Shown here: piece after piece, positions 37,915 through 48,281 of the stretch | Numbering within the stretch: position 1 is the stretch's first letter | How the letters are laid out: every line of letters starts with the position of its first letter | DNA from: Carallia brachiata | Lineage: Eukaryota > Streptophyta > Magnoliopsida > Malpighiales > Rhizophoraceae | DNA length: 64,000 nucleotides | Direction: 5' to 3' | Assembly (NCBI GenBank): GCA_021464245.1 | Contig: JADCRB010000032.1 | Span: forward strand, 1,166,025-1,230,024 | Notes under the pieces: model-generated | The model's database searches: none | The model's input: only the letters and a program-made list of their open reading frames with translations | Told to the model about the DNA's origin: nothing | Made by a program: the position numbers and the translations under genes

Positions 37915-37961
37915 TAAACAATGGTCCAAAATTTTGTAACTTATAACGTCTTGTAGCTCGC

Positions 37962-37968
37962 TATAAAA
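37962..37968 (+). promoter_or_regulatory. TATA box of the second membrane-protein gene
   Basis: TATAAAA in GCTCGCTATAAAATGG, 148 bp before the ATG at 38,110. The first copy has TATGTAA at the same place. Confidence 0.6.
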
Positions 37969-38109
37969 TGGGAGATACGCTTCAAGCTCACTTGAGTAGT
38001 TTCTCCAAGCGACCTATCAAAGACACCTCCCCTTAATTCTGACAGCCTCCCCGCACTTCCCCTCAATTCCAATAGCCTTTTCTTCTCAAGAAAGCAAGAT
38101 CAAAAAACG

Positions 38110-38799
38110 ATGGATCATCTCGAGGAACACCATATGCTTCAAATAGTCGAGGAGCTCAACAACAAGTTACACTTCTTGAAAAGGATCTTGCAGTTACTCA
38201 TTTCATTCTCATTATTTTCTATGTTTCTTGTTGTCCCAATTCCTTCGACGTCCCAATTCCCGACAAGCCTATTCTCGTTGTTGTCCCGTACACTAGAGAG
38301 GAAATACATGTTCCTCATTTGCAATGGGATTCTTGCTTTTCTTGCCAGGACGTTTGTTTCTTCCGCCTCTTCCTCTCCATCAGTGTCGTCTGCCCTTGAT
38401 GGCCAGCTTTCAATGTCCAATCTAGAAACAATAACAGTTAATGAAGAATTGCCTGTGGAAGGCATGGAAGCTGTTCTGGAAGACGATGCTGTTCGTGTTA
38501 ACCCATTGGCAGCAGCAGAAGAGGAAGAGCGAGATGAAAAAGAAGCTGATAAAGGCCAAGTAGAAGAAGAGATTAAATATGTAGAAAAGGAAGAAAATGA
38601 AGGCATACAAGAAGAAGAAGAAAAAGGGTTTTTGGTGAAGCAAGAGATAGATGAAGATGGAGAAGTAGCAGAGCCAGAAGCAGAAGCAAATGAAGAGCCA
38701 GCCAACACAGAAGAACTGAACAGGAGAATTGAAGAATTTATAAGAAAAATGAAGGAAGAAATCAGAACTGAAGCTCGACAACAACTCATTGCAGTGTAA
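38110..38799 (+). CDS. Plant membrane-anchored acidic coiled-coil protein of unknown function, copy 2
   Basis: A 229-aa, single-exon paralogue of the gene at 29,057, with the same order of parts. These are a basic N-terminal helix, hydrophobic segments at about 27-46 (LLISFSLFSMFLVVPIP) and 66-81 (FLICNGILAFLA), a Ser-rich linker, a Glu-rich region (about 135-195) and a C-terminal helix (ELNRRIEEFIRKMKEEIRTE). Differences are scattered substitutions plus one extra Glu, and the frame is intact, so both copies look under coding constraint. The promoter retains TATAAAA, unlike copy 1, but has an hAT-type MITE directly upstream. Function unknown; orientation matches the neighbouring SHT remnants. 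Confidence 0.75.
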   Translation: MDHLEEHHMLQIVEELNNKLHFLKRILQLLISFSLFSMFLVVPIPSTSQFPTSLFSLLSRTLERKYMFLICNGILAFLARTFVSSASSSPSVSSALDGQLSMSNLETITVNEELPVEGMEAVLEDDAVRVNPLAAAEEEERDEKEADKGQVEEEIKYVEKEENEGIQEEEEKGFLVKQEIDEDGEVAEPEAEANEEPANTEELNRRIEEFIRKMKEEIRTEARQQLIAV

Positions 38800-40859
38800 T
38801 ATATATATATATATATGCAGTTCCTTATAGGACATCTCTGATAGAGTCACTATCTGTGTTTTAAGATTTGGTCCCGTGTTTGTTGACAAATGCTTGTTCA
38901 CCATCTTTTGAGTCTTTTTCTCGTGCCTTTTTCTAGCGTTGTTCTTTTACTCTGAATAAGCCAATCTTGAACTAGTCGCCCCTCACTTTCAGGCTGTCAA
39001 GAAATGTAAGGTCATTTTCCTGGTAGTGTAACGTTGGTGTTGCAACCCAAAATCGCACAAGGCTTGCACATTATAAGAAAGATAACGAGAAAAAGATTAA
39101 ATGTAGTGTAAGTGTTTTCACAATTCGAAAGTGTGAATTCCAAGTCAAAAATCAAGATTTTACGCTTAATAAAGTAGTCTATTTGGCATGTCAAGTATCA
39201 TGTTGACGTTCTCGTCTTTCAGAATTGAGTGAGGCAACACATCAAATATTCTTGTTTTTTTTTCCTTGATCCCTTCATCAATCATAAGAAGAAGAATATT
39301 TGTTCCACACTTGTTTTGAGTACGGAAAAAGATTTACGCCGCACTACACGTAGAAGAAAATGCAAGTTTTTACTACTAACAAAATCTAATCATATTATTT
39401 ATTTGTATAAAAATATCTTTTAAGAAAAATATAATTTTTTTAAACTAAAAAGTTTTATTTTTTTTCAAACGAATACCGTGCGGCTCTAAAACCTTGCTCT
39501 TTTGAGAATTAAGAAAAGATCCATGTGTAAGTGAAACTGTAAAAGGGCCATGGAAAACGAGAACACACATGGACGGGACATAAAATCCACCTGGTGTGTC
39601 AGCAGATCACATAACAAGCATGCATTTATTATGTGCTCGGGGTTTGACGTCCACCACGTTGATTCGACAAGGTTAGCCTGCACCTAGTAGTTTGGCGTTA
39701 ATTATACTTAGCAACAAAAATAGAAAGAAATTTTATAATTTGTTTGAATCGTAAGATTTTGATGAAAAAGAAAATTATAAGTAAAGAAGTTGTGAAAAAA
39801 AAAGTAATGGGAAAATAATGAAAAAATATAATTTTATATTTGAGTTGCTTGAGAATATTATGAGAAAAATAAGATATAAATGAAATTATAAAAAAAAATA
39901 CTTATAAATAATTGAATGGTGGGTTAGAATTTAGAAAATAAAATTGGGTTATTTTAGTCATTTCACTTTCACATTTTTTTTTTTTCTTTAGCCAAATGGT
40001 GAAAAGACGGCGCTTACAGAGCATGATTCTGGTGCTTTTCTGATACTTGCCTAAACAGTGGAAATGGTGTTGGAATTTAAAAATTTCTTTCCAATTCGTT
40101 TCTATTGCAAAAACAAACACAAGGATAGGGAGTAAATTTTGGATGTATAATAATAATAATAAAATTAATTTGTATAATAAAAATAAAAAATTGTATTAAA
40201 TATTTTGAGTAATAAATATTATATTTATATCTTGTAATTTTTAATGTTTTAAAAATATTTTTTATTTTATATGTGTAATTAAATATATTTGTTTCTCTAG
40301 AAGTAATAATCGATTTATTTAATCATTTATTTCTCATTTTATTGCATAATAGATTATTCATGTTGTTTATTGTAAAAAAATAAATTTTTTACGTAACTGA
40401 TGTAGCATATAAAATTAAAATTAATTTTATGAATAAATATATGTTCAAATATACAATATATTTCTAGATATTTTGCTTTTTAATGTCCATTAGTAATAAT
40501 TTGTTTAATTAAAGGATTCATATTTCTCAAAAACTATATAAAAATAAAAAAAAATTTATTTAAATACTTTTGATAGTAAATGAAATAAAACTAAAGAGAT
40601 AACTTAGTATATAAGACTCTCACATTTAATAAAATTTAATTTTAAAAAATAAAATGATAAACTATGAAACTGAAAAAAATAACATTTGAAAGGAAACCAA
40701 AAAGTTGCTCTCAAAAAAGGGAAACCATAAAGCAATTCTCACAAAAAAAAAAAAAAAACAGAAGGAAGAAACGAAGTTAAAAGAAAAAAAAAAAGGCATT
40801 TGACCCACGAAAAAGGGGAAAAGGACCATAGACTGCCAACTCGGGCGGCTTTTTTTTTT

Positions 40860-40890
40860 TGGGTTAGGGGGGGAGGGGGGGGGGGGTTTG
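40860..40890. repeat. G-rich tract
   Basis: Runs of 7, 4 and 11 G (GGGGGGGAGGGG... then TTTGGGGTGGTTGGG) follow a T-run. This could form a G-quadruplex on the plus strand, or simply be slippage-expanded sequence. Confidence 0.6.
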
Positions 40891-40948
40891 GGGTGGTTGG
40901 GTTTCTTGGGCTAATTGGTGTCTCTCGGTATGGCTACGCAAAGAATCT

Positions 40949-41443
40949 TGATTAATATAAAAAAATATCATTAATTTTATATTTTTTTAATAAATATAAT
41001 ATAATTTTTAAAAAATAATAAATTTAGTATAATTTAATTATTTTTAATAAATCTAACACAATTTTTAAAAATTAATAAATTTAATTCAGTTCAATTATTT
41101 TTTAACAAATATAAAATATTATTAGTTAAAAATAACTGAATTCTCATTATACACATATGTATATATGACATTTAAAAATTTTAAATTGTATTAAATTTAG
41201 ACGTAAATGTGTCATATGTGTATATTAAAGAATTTGATTACTTTTAACTGATTAATTTTTTATTGATAGCGTACTAGATTTGTTAGAAAATAATTAAACT
41301 GTACTAAATTTATTAATTATTAAAAATTATATTAAATTTATTAAAAATAATTAAATTATGCTAAATTTGTCAATTTTTAAAAGTTATGTTAAATTTGTTA
41401 AAAAATGTAAAGATAATGATTTTTTTTGAAATTAACTCTTGAA
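40949..41443. mobile_element. Foldback (long-TIR) MITE, copy 2
   Basis: Same family as 34,097-34,557: left arm GATTAATATAAAAAAATATC, right-end complement AGTTAATTTCAAAAAAAATC. It has the same internal ATTAAATTTAGACGTA centre and GTGTCATATGTGTATATTAA. More diverged, hence older. It lies in block C, downstream of the second membrane-protein gene. Confidence 0.8.
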
Positions 41444-41509
41444 TCTTTAATAAATATTAAAACAAGGGGGGACACCCACAGTGCCTTCGTCCCTCATTAT
41501 ACACTGTTT

Positions 41510-42945
41510 ACATTATTTTTAAATATAAGGGTGCACTTGACTAATATTTTTAACAAAATTGTGAAGTGTTACTTTTATTTGTTTTAAAAAAAAGTGTAAT
41601 TGACAACTAATTAACCAAGGAGAGGGATCAAAATATGAAGTCTCAATTATTGTGGCCGAAAGTGAAATCCCCAGGAAGTCCTAAGGCGTAATCACTCACC
41701 GCCAGATTAAATAATGGCACAATATCTAGTATGCATCGTGGGTTAATCTGCTCATAGCGGAGCCATTCAGTGGTGATCATGGTCGATCATTAATTTATGC
41801 TGCCCACGTTACTTTCTTGTTTTTATTTTTCTTGTTTTTTTCTACTGTCCATATTACTTTATATTTTTTTTCATATAAATAATAATTAGCAGTTAGTTTA
41901 TCACGTTGAAAGGAAACAGAGAGACGCAAATTCAAGATGTCACGCGAAGTAAAAGTACCTTATTTGTAAAGTCGACAAACTCTACAAATGTGGAGGATTT
42001 TGTTAGTTTAACATATCAATTTTGTTTTAGACATATCAGAGAAAGAGAGATCGTTGTTAGCTAAGCCATTTCTTTCAACCTACTGTAACCAGCCACAATG
42101 GATAGAGACGAACTTTCTGCCAACCTCAAGGTATAAGCAGCAAGATGACTTCTGGACCAAAAAACTAGATAGTTTTGAGGAAATTCTCCACGAGTGCTTT
42201 CATTCCCTAGCCGCCAAGCATTCCTGATTCCAACCGACCAAATACTCGTGAACAACTGGGATTCGATCACCAGACAAAAACAATGATGGTCCGGCAATAC
42301 TGTTAGCCCTTTGAGCCCAATGCACGAAAGACACTTACTAATAATAGAATGACGGCAATTATGGGAGTTGACTTTTTTGACAATAACTGGACATTAATTC
42401 ACATTTGACAACAGATAAGAATTCAGTTGTTTGATAAGTATTCATCTCAAGAACCCAATGCACGAAAGACACTAACCCATGTAATATGACGGCAATGATT
42501 ACGGGAGTTGATATTTTTGACAATAACTGGACATTAATTCACATTTGACAACTGGTAAGTATTCAGTCATCTGATAAGTATTCATCTCAAGACAACAGAT
42601 AAGTATCGCCTTTTGTCATCTACTACATTGCATAAAACAGAAACCCACCACTCACTGCAGATGTTCCCTTACGTGGCTTAAAGATTTGTTTCCAAGTTTC
42701 AAGGATGCCAAGAGGGACCCTCACTCAACTTTCAGATTTGAATGAATGAACTGCAACAGCACACCAGCTGACAAGTGGGAAAAAGCCAAAAGTGCCCCAG
42801 CATGGAGGGATAGGCTGTGACTTGAAGAAACCATTTTTGTCTGTCTGCTAATGGAGACAAGATGGCGATGCCAAGTTATTGCCCATCATTCCTTGGAAGA
42901 ACAGTTCAACGACGTCTCTGAGCAAACGAAACTTTACAGGTAAAA
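41510..42945. repeat. SHT upstream block, copy 3, with orphan SHT promoter-distal segment
   Basis: 41,590-42,370 matches the other upstream blocks. 42,600-42,945 matches the 22,850-23,205 segment just upstream of SHT2 (CACACCAGCTGACA, GATAGGCTGTGACTTGAAGA, AACCATTTTTGTCTGTCTGC). Homology ends about 80 bp short of where the TATA box would be; no SHT coding sequence follows. Confidence 0.8.
42315..42590. repeat. Local tandem duplication, period about 140 bp
   Basis: CCAATGCACGAAAGACAC ... GACAATAACTGGACATTAAT ... GATAAGTATTCATCTCAAGA occurs twice in a row (about 42,315-42,450 and 42,455-42,590). The other upstream blocks carry it once. Confidence 0.7.
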
Positions 42946-44813
42946 GGGTGCATTATTGGAAGTTAAAAAAATACTACAATAATTTGATGTGGGTCCATGC
43001 ATGAAATGTATTTGGAGGCAGTTCTGGCAGAGCTTCATGAATTATCCACGCTAAAGGGTCTCTCTCTCTCTGTGAACCAGAACAAAGATAGAAACTTGCC
43101 AATGAAACTGCTACCAATTTCTGGAAATTTTCAATAATGCACGTTTATTTTGTGGTAGCAAAATTTTTACACGATGCTGTAGTTAGAACCTCAAACAAGA
43201 GTTAACATTCTCATCACCGTGTAAGAATTTGTACTGTATTCGAGCTTTTGAGCTGAAGACATATTTTTAGCAATATTGATTGACGTTTAAGAACCACAAC
43301 CACACGACAATACTGGAACGAATAAGAAAAACCAAATATTTTAATTTCAATGACATTGCCTTTTAACTTATAGTTTATGACCTTATTGCTTTAAAAGCTT
43401 ACAACGATAATTTACAGGTTTCTCTTGATCACTTCCTCTTATAAGGATAGCGGCTGTAACCAATTTAAATTACAAACTATTATTCTTACGCGATCGTTAT
43501 AAGTAAGTATTATCTTAATTATCTATAGTTATCATCTTAAAAAACTTGAATTTATTTTTTAATCATGGGGCTACCTTAGGCATATTTTTAACACGCCAAA
43601 AACACAAAAATTTCACCTTCGCAATGCGCAACGTTCTATTTGCTCTAAAGCTTACTGGACTCGAACTTGGCAAATGATGAAGCAAATAAAGTCCCAAAGG
43701 AGCATCAACTCATTCTCACATAAGATGGTCCACCTTCACCCAAGCACTTGAAATTTGAAAAAATTGCAGAATTTGCAGCTTCCGTATGTTAAATTCCATC
43801 TAACATGTCTGCAAAGGACAAACCTTTTGAATGATTTTAAGCTTGATTGGTGATCCAACAAGAAACAGCTGCTCTGCATGTTCAACGGTTTCAGACAACG
43901 TAGGATTAGTTTCTGATGCAACCAGACTTTTGTATCCTTGGATCAAAGGGCAAATCCTCGTTCAGTTTTTTTTTTTTTTTTTTTGTCAAAAAAGGTGCAG
44001 CTTAGCCATCCATTTAACATCCTGCCGAATTACGACAGACACAGGGGGATTGAGTTTCAATGTTCCACAAACCTGATGGCTAATACAACTGTGAATCTAT
44101 CAGAAGGAGATCTTGAAATACATCAATGTTCTGTGCTTTGTCTCATGTGGTATAGAGAAATTGCAAACAGAGGATCTATAACAAATACACCTGAGCATGA
44201 TTCAACTTATTGAGACATCCCACACCGGTCTTGAATAACTTGTTAACCACTCCACCAAAGGTGAAGTTTTCTAAGAATGCCAGGAGCATTCAATAAAAGC
44301 TGGAGTGTTTCCTATGAATCTTTCCTTTTATTCATCAATTCCATAACCTTCTCCCTTTAATTGATCCAATCCGAGGATAAAATGAACTCACAAGAAAACT
44401 ACTTCTTTACAGTTCAAATGGGCGGCAGAAGCAGGTCAAAGCATATATTAAGCACCAAATTTTCCACTAATGTCTCACATCAACGTGCAAGGAAAACATT
44501 GGCAAGAAGAGAATCAGTTAAAATGGACAGTTTCATTCATTCTCTCAATTTGACATTTTACAAATTTCAGCTCTCTCCTGGGCAACTGCAACCATTGCAA
44601 TCCACAATCTTTGCGCTGTTTTGGTACTCTCTAGCGTAGGAAAATGATGGTTTGCAGCACATGAATGGTACCATACGAACTTCATCTTGGCTCTTCAATT
44701 TATGAAAAAGGTGTTCTCATCTCAGTGAAAGTGCACATAATATACAAGCATCTGGGGACTGTTATTAGCATCTTTCTCCGTCTGTCATGATTTAGCTTCC
44801 ACCCAATCTCAAA
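42946..44813. other. Intergenic, no supported gene; FRS10 3' region at its right end
   Basis: Short open frames exist on both strands but none shows recognisable domains or codon pattern. There is a (TC)n-like run at 43,062 and a T-run at 43,966-43,984. The FRS10 3' UTR presumably occupies the last few hundred bases before 44,814. Confidence 0.5.
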
Positions 44814-47059
44814 TTAAACAGTTGGGGCATGTGTCACCTCCGCAGCAGCTCCATCGCTCTCTGGCATTTTTCTAACCTCATTTAGAAGCCTTGTTAGTTC
44901 TTTTGGCAGTTCGTGACGAACATAATCATAACGCTTCTTAGTGATTGATGATTCTCTGAATAACATGTTAATAAGAGATTGATAATTGTGAAACCATTCA
45001 TCATCATTAGCTTGACCATCTGGATCATCATATAAAACTAGAGAGCTTGCCTGTTGCCATCTGATTGGATAATATTTTTCAGGAAGCTGAAAGTAGTTTT
45101 TCACTATAAATACACGAAGAGCATGTCTGCACAAGATTCCTGATGATTCGAATTCCTTGCAGGAGCAGTGAATCTGTTCATCATCCGGTATCCATAAAAC
45201 TAATCGCTCTCCATCCAGCTTCTTGAAGTGGTTTACAAGATATGATCCATCACCCATTTCATCTGAAGCATATTGCATTGTTGACAGTAGTTCTTGTTGC
45301 AATGCATTGAAGGCAAATGGTGTTAGAACGGTACGTGCATGGTCCTCAATAGGTATGCATGTTCTATTAAGCATATACTGCTTCTCTTGAGGTGTATGGT
45401 TATGGGAATTGGCAGATATTCCAACCTACAAGAAAACCCAGAAAATGCAAGAAAAACGATCAGCATGCTAAGGTGTTATGTATCGGCTTGAGAAAGTAAC
45501 AATAATTATGTACCTGCTCAAAGAAGCTAAGCAAACATGTTTGTGCACTGCAGATTTCTTTCAAAAACTCATCTACTGACTTCAAGTAAGCTGATGTTGC
45601 CATTTGAGCAAGAAAGTAACCTCTAGTGTAGGATAATGCCCACAATGAACGTGCAGAATAAAGTAAGATGATGTGCTTATCTGAAGTAAGTCCAAACATT
45701 GAAACCATATGACTCCATTGCAGTTCAAAATCCTCGGTGTTTTCAACACAATATAACTCATCAAACTCAGACTTAAATTCTTGAAATCGAGGGCCAAGCG
45801 GAAGAAACCAACTAGGTAACTTGGAGAGAATGCTCCATACAGGAATCACATGTTTGGCACTTTGCATTTCACATCTTATGGCATCCTTAAGCCCCGGGTC
45901 AAGATCACTTACAATGGTCTGTGGGCATTTTCCCTTCATTAGGTGGATAAAAGCCTGTATCCAGAACACAAGCATGAATGGTAAGGGAAAGATTCATGGC
46001 AAGAGTTGAAACCTATACAAAAAGACCTAAGAGAAAAACCTGCAAAGCCCATGCAAAGGAACGCGGTGTTTCATCCTGCAATATAACACAACCAAAGAAT
46101 ATTATCTTCCCATTGTTGTCCATTCCAAGCCATGCTCCAAAAAGCACACCATATGTGATTGAACGATAGCTGATATCAAAATAGACCACATCACCAAATA
46201 CACTGTATGCATGAATGGAGTCCCCATATGACCATGCAATGTTCTCAACTTTATCATTCTCATCCAAAGTAAAATCATAAGCAAATTCTTCATCCACCAC
46301 TTTCCTAGCTTTACATGCCTCAAGAAGTTCCATAATATCATTTTCTCTTCTATCATTGAGTAAAGCATCATTCTCTCGAACAATTTTCTTGCGATTTTGA
46401 ACAAAATTCCTAACATCCCTCTCTAGGAAAGGAAGTTGCCCACCTTGAATTCCTTTTTCCAGCTCCAGAATCTTCACTATACGGTGTATTGGAAACCCAG
46501 CTCTTGAAAGCAACAAAATTCTCTCTTGATCTGCTTCTTGAATTTTGCGGTATGCAGGAAGGAGTCGCACTTGGTCATCTTCCAAAAGCTCATGATTATG
46601 CACATTGCTGAATTGCACAACAAACCATTGGGATACTCCTTCAACAACTTCCTTTGACAGATACATTTTCGCATCGCATCCACATCGCACTGATTTCCTG
46701 TCCCTATGATGGTCTCCAGTAGACTTTCTCCTGGCAGGTGCAAACCCAGAGCGGTAACAAACAAAATCACGCTTATAAATTCCCAATTGAGGGCTCAATC
46801 TCGACCTTTCTTTCCTAATGGAGAACCCATTTCTCCTAGCAAAATTGCCGTAATACTCAAATGCATCATCATCAGTTTTGAAAACCATTCCTACATATGG
46901 AGCAACCATATCTTCGGACCGAACAGCTTCATTTTTTCCCAACTGGGATGCAACCGATGGCTCTTCAGTCTCACCTTCACACCTAATGCAACATTTCCAA
47001 TCTCCACATGGGCATTGCTGCCTCCTTATCCATATATTCTTCGATGGCAGAGATGTCAT
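44814..47059 (-). CDS. FRS10: FAR1-related sequence 10 (domesticated MULE transposase family)
   Basis: Nuclear protein of the FHY3/FAR1 family, transcription regulators derived from Mutator-like transposases (family knowledge). Three exons on minus: 47059-46040, 45954-45514, 45425-44814; phases close; 690 aa. The N-terminus NIWIRRQQCPCGDWKC is the hallmark I recognise for FRS10. A FAR1 DNA-binding domain lies at about 60-165 (AFEYYGNFARRNGFSIRK, FVCYRSGF, SVRCGCDAKM, VVQFSNVHNHELL). A MULE-transposase-like core follows from about 265 (WSYGDSIHAYSVFGDVVYFD to the DEFLKE region). The SWIM zinc finger is at about 572-592 (CSCKEFESSGILCRHALRV, CxC...CxH). It is divergently oriented to SVR7, 1.2 kb away. 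No truncation. Target genes are not deducible from sequence. Confidence 0.95.
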
Positions 47060-48281
47060 TAATCAAACTCAGTTTTAGTCTATGTGCAACTTTAATTGCA
47101 GCCACCCAAATCCCCAGCTGCCCCAACAATTGGCAAAGTTCAAACCTTTAAGCAAAACACGAGGCCAAAAATTTCAAAAAAAACAAAAAACCACAAAAAG
47201 GCAGGCACTAAAATGGGTTTTCCCTTAATACAAAGAACCAACCAAAGAAATGAAGAACAACCCAATTTAGTTAAGTCATATGTATCCTTCCAACGGTATC
47301 AGAAAATAACAGAAAGGTTCTATCATTCAAGTTGCGAGAAAAGTGAGACAAGTCAACGAAAGGAAATGAAGCAGTTCATTAAATGGAGGCAGACTAACAA
47401 ACTGAACCGCTTAGTCTAGAAGTAGGCAACTCTTTTCGTGGGCTAAAGATCACATACCAGTCAAGACAAAGAAAAAGCAAGAGCAGCAGACACTGCTTAA
47501 ACCCTCGAGTATTTCTTCTTCTTCTACGGCTCGCTTCCACAGTCACTCGGACATTTGCTCTCATGTTCCACGGGAAAGACCCAAAAAAAAAAGAAAACAA
47601 AAAAAAAGAACAAAAAAAGAGAACTTTACAATATTTTCTTACATAGGAATTAGGATTAAATTAACCTACGTGAAAAGAAATAAATAGTATTGAGGAAATT
47701 TCGTGGTAAATTTTTTTTTTTTGTAATAAGTATGGAAAATACGTTTAGATAAAAAAATTATTTTGTTATAATTAAATGATTAATAATTTATAATAAAAAA
47801 TAAATAAAAATATATTTTTTATTATAATTCTTAATTATTTAATTATATTAATTAATTATTATGTATATGTTTTAGGTATACTTTTTCTTCGTGTATGAGT
47901 AACGGAAGAACTCTATTGTTTTTTTTTTTTTTGGTGTAAAGAACTCTTTTTTTTTTTTTATCTTTAAATTTCAGTTTAAATGGTAAGACCCTCCTTCAAA
48001 TAGGGCCTTTTACTTACCTGAATACTTCTTGGGATGGGCTTCCCTGAGGAAAAAATGGATGGACCCGCAACAAAATGTGACCTGTTTTGTAAACCAAAAA
48101 AAAAAAAGAAACAAATGTGACCTCTTTTTTGTTTGGTCTTTTTCCTTGAGTTTTGTTCTCATACAATTACAAAAGCAATCTCTATATGCACAGTGAGCGT
48201 TTGCTTTAAAGGCTTTTCTCTCCACTGCGAACTGCCAAAAAACACCCACACGCACTGAGAGAGCAAGCCAGGGAGAGGGAA
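47060..48281. promoter_or_regulatory. Shared divergent promoter region of FRS10 and SVR7
   Basis: 1,222 bp separates the two start codons. It should hold the FRS10 leader (left part, about 47,060-47,560) and the SVR7 leader (about 48,150-48,281). Between them lie an A+T-rich stretch with a MITE relic (47,745-47,890) and T-runs at 47,920 and 47,951. No confident TATA boxes. Confidence 0.5.
47745..47890. mobile_element. AT-rich inverted-repeat MITE, family member 3 (relic)
   Basis: Shares the ATAATTTATAATAAAAAATA and TTAATTATTTAATTATATTA arms with 28,405-28,585 and 36,880-37,070. Shorter and more decayed. Confidence 0.45.

Noticed and set aside
38139..38789. 216-aa Ser-rich open frame on the minus strand
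   Set aside because: It is the complement of the Glu-rich membrane-protein gene at 38,110 (CTT/TTC codons read as Ser/Phe). The plus-strand protein has the conserved structure and a paralogue.
43831..44639. Plus-strand frames of 80-92 aa upstream of the FRS10 3' end
   Set aside because: No domain, frames broken by a T-run (Phe run). Likely antisense to the FRS10 3' UTR and intergenic DNA.
44814..47059. Active MULE transposon instead of FRS10
   Set aside because: No terminal inverted repeats or target duplications around it. Its N-terminal CPCGDWKC block and conserved three-exon form match the domesticated FRS10 gene.
47096..47600. Small frames in the FRS10 leader
   Set aside because: Lys/Arg-rich readings of a purine-rich leader; no conserved content. 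Could include uORFs, but nothing supports this.
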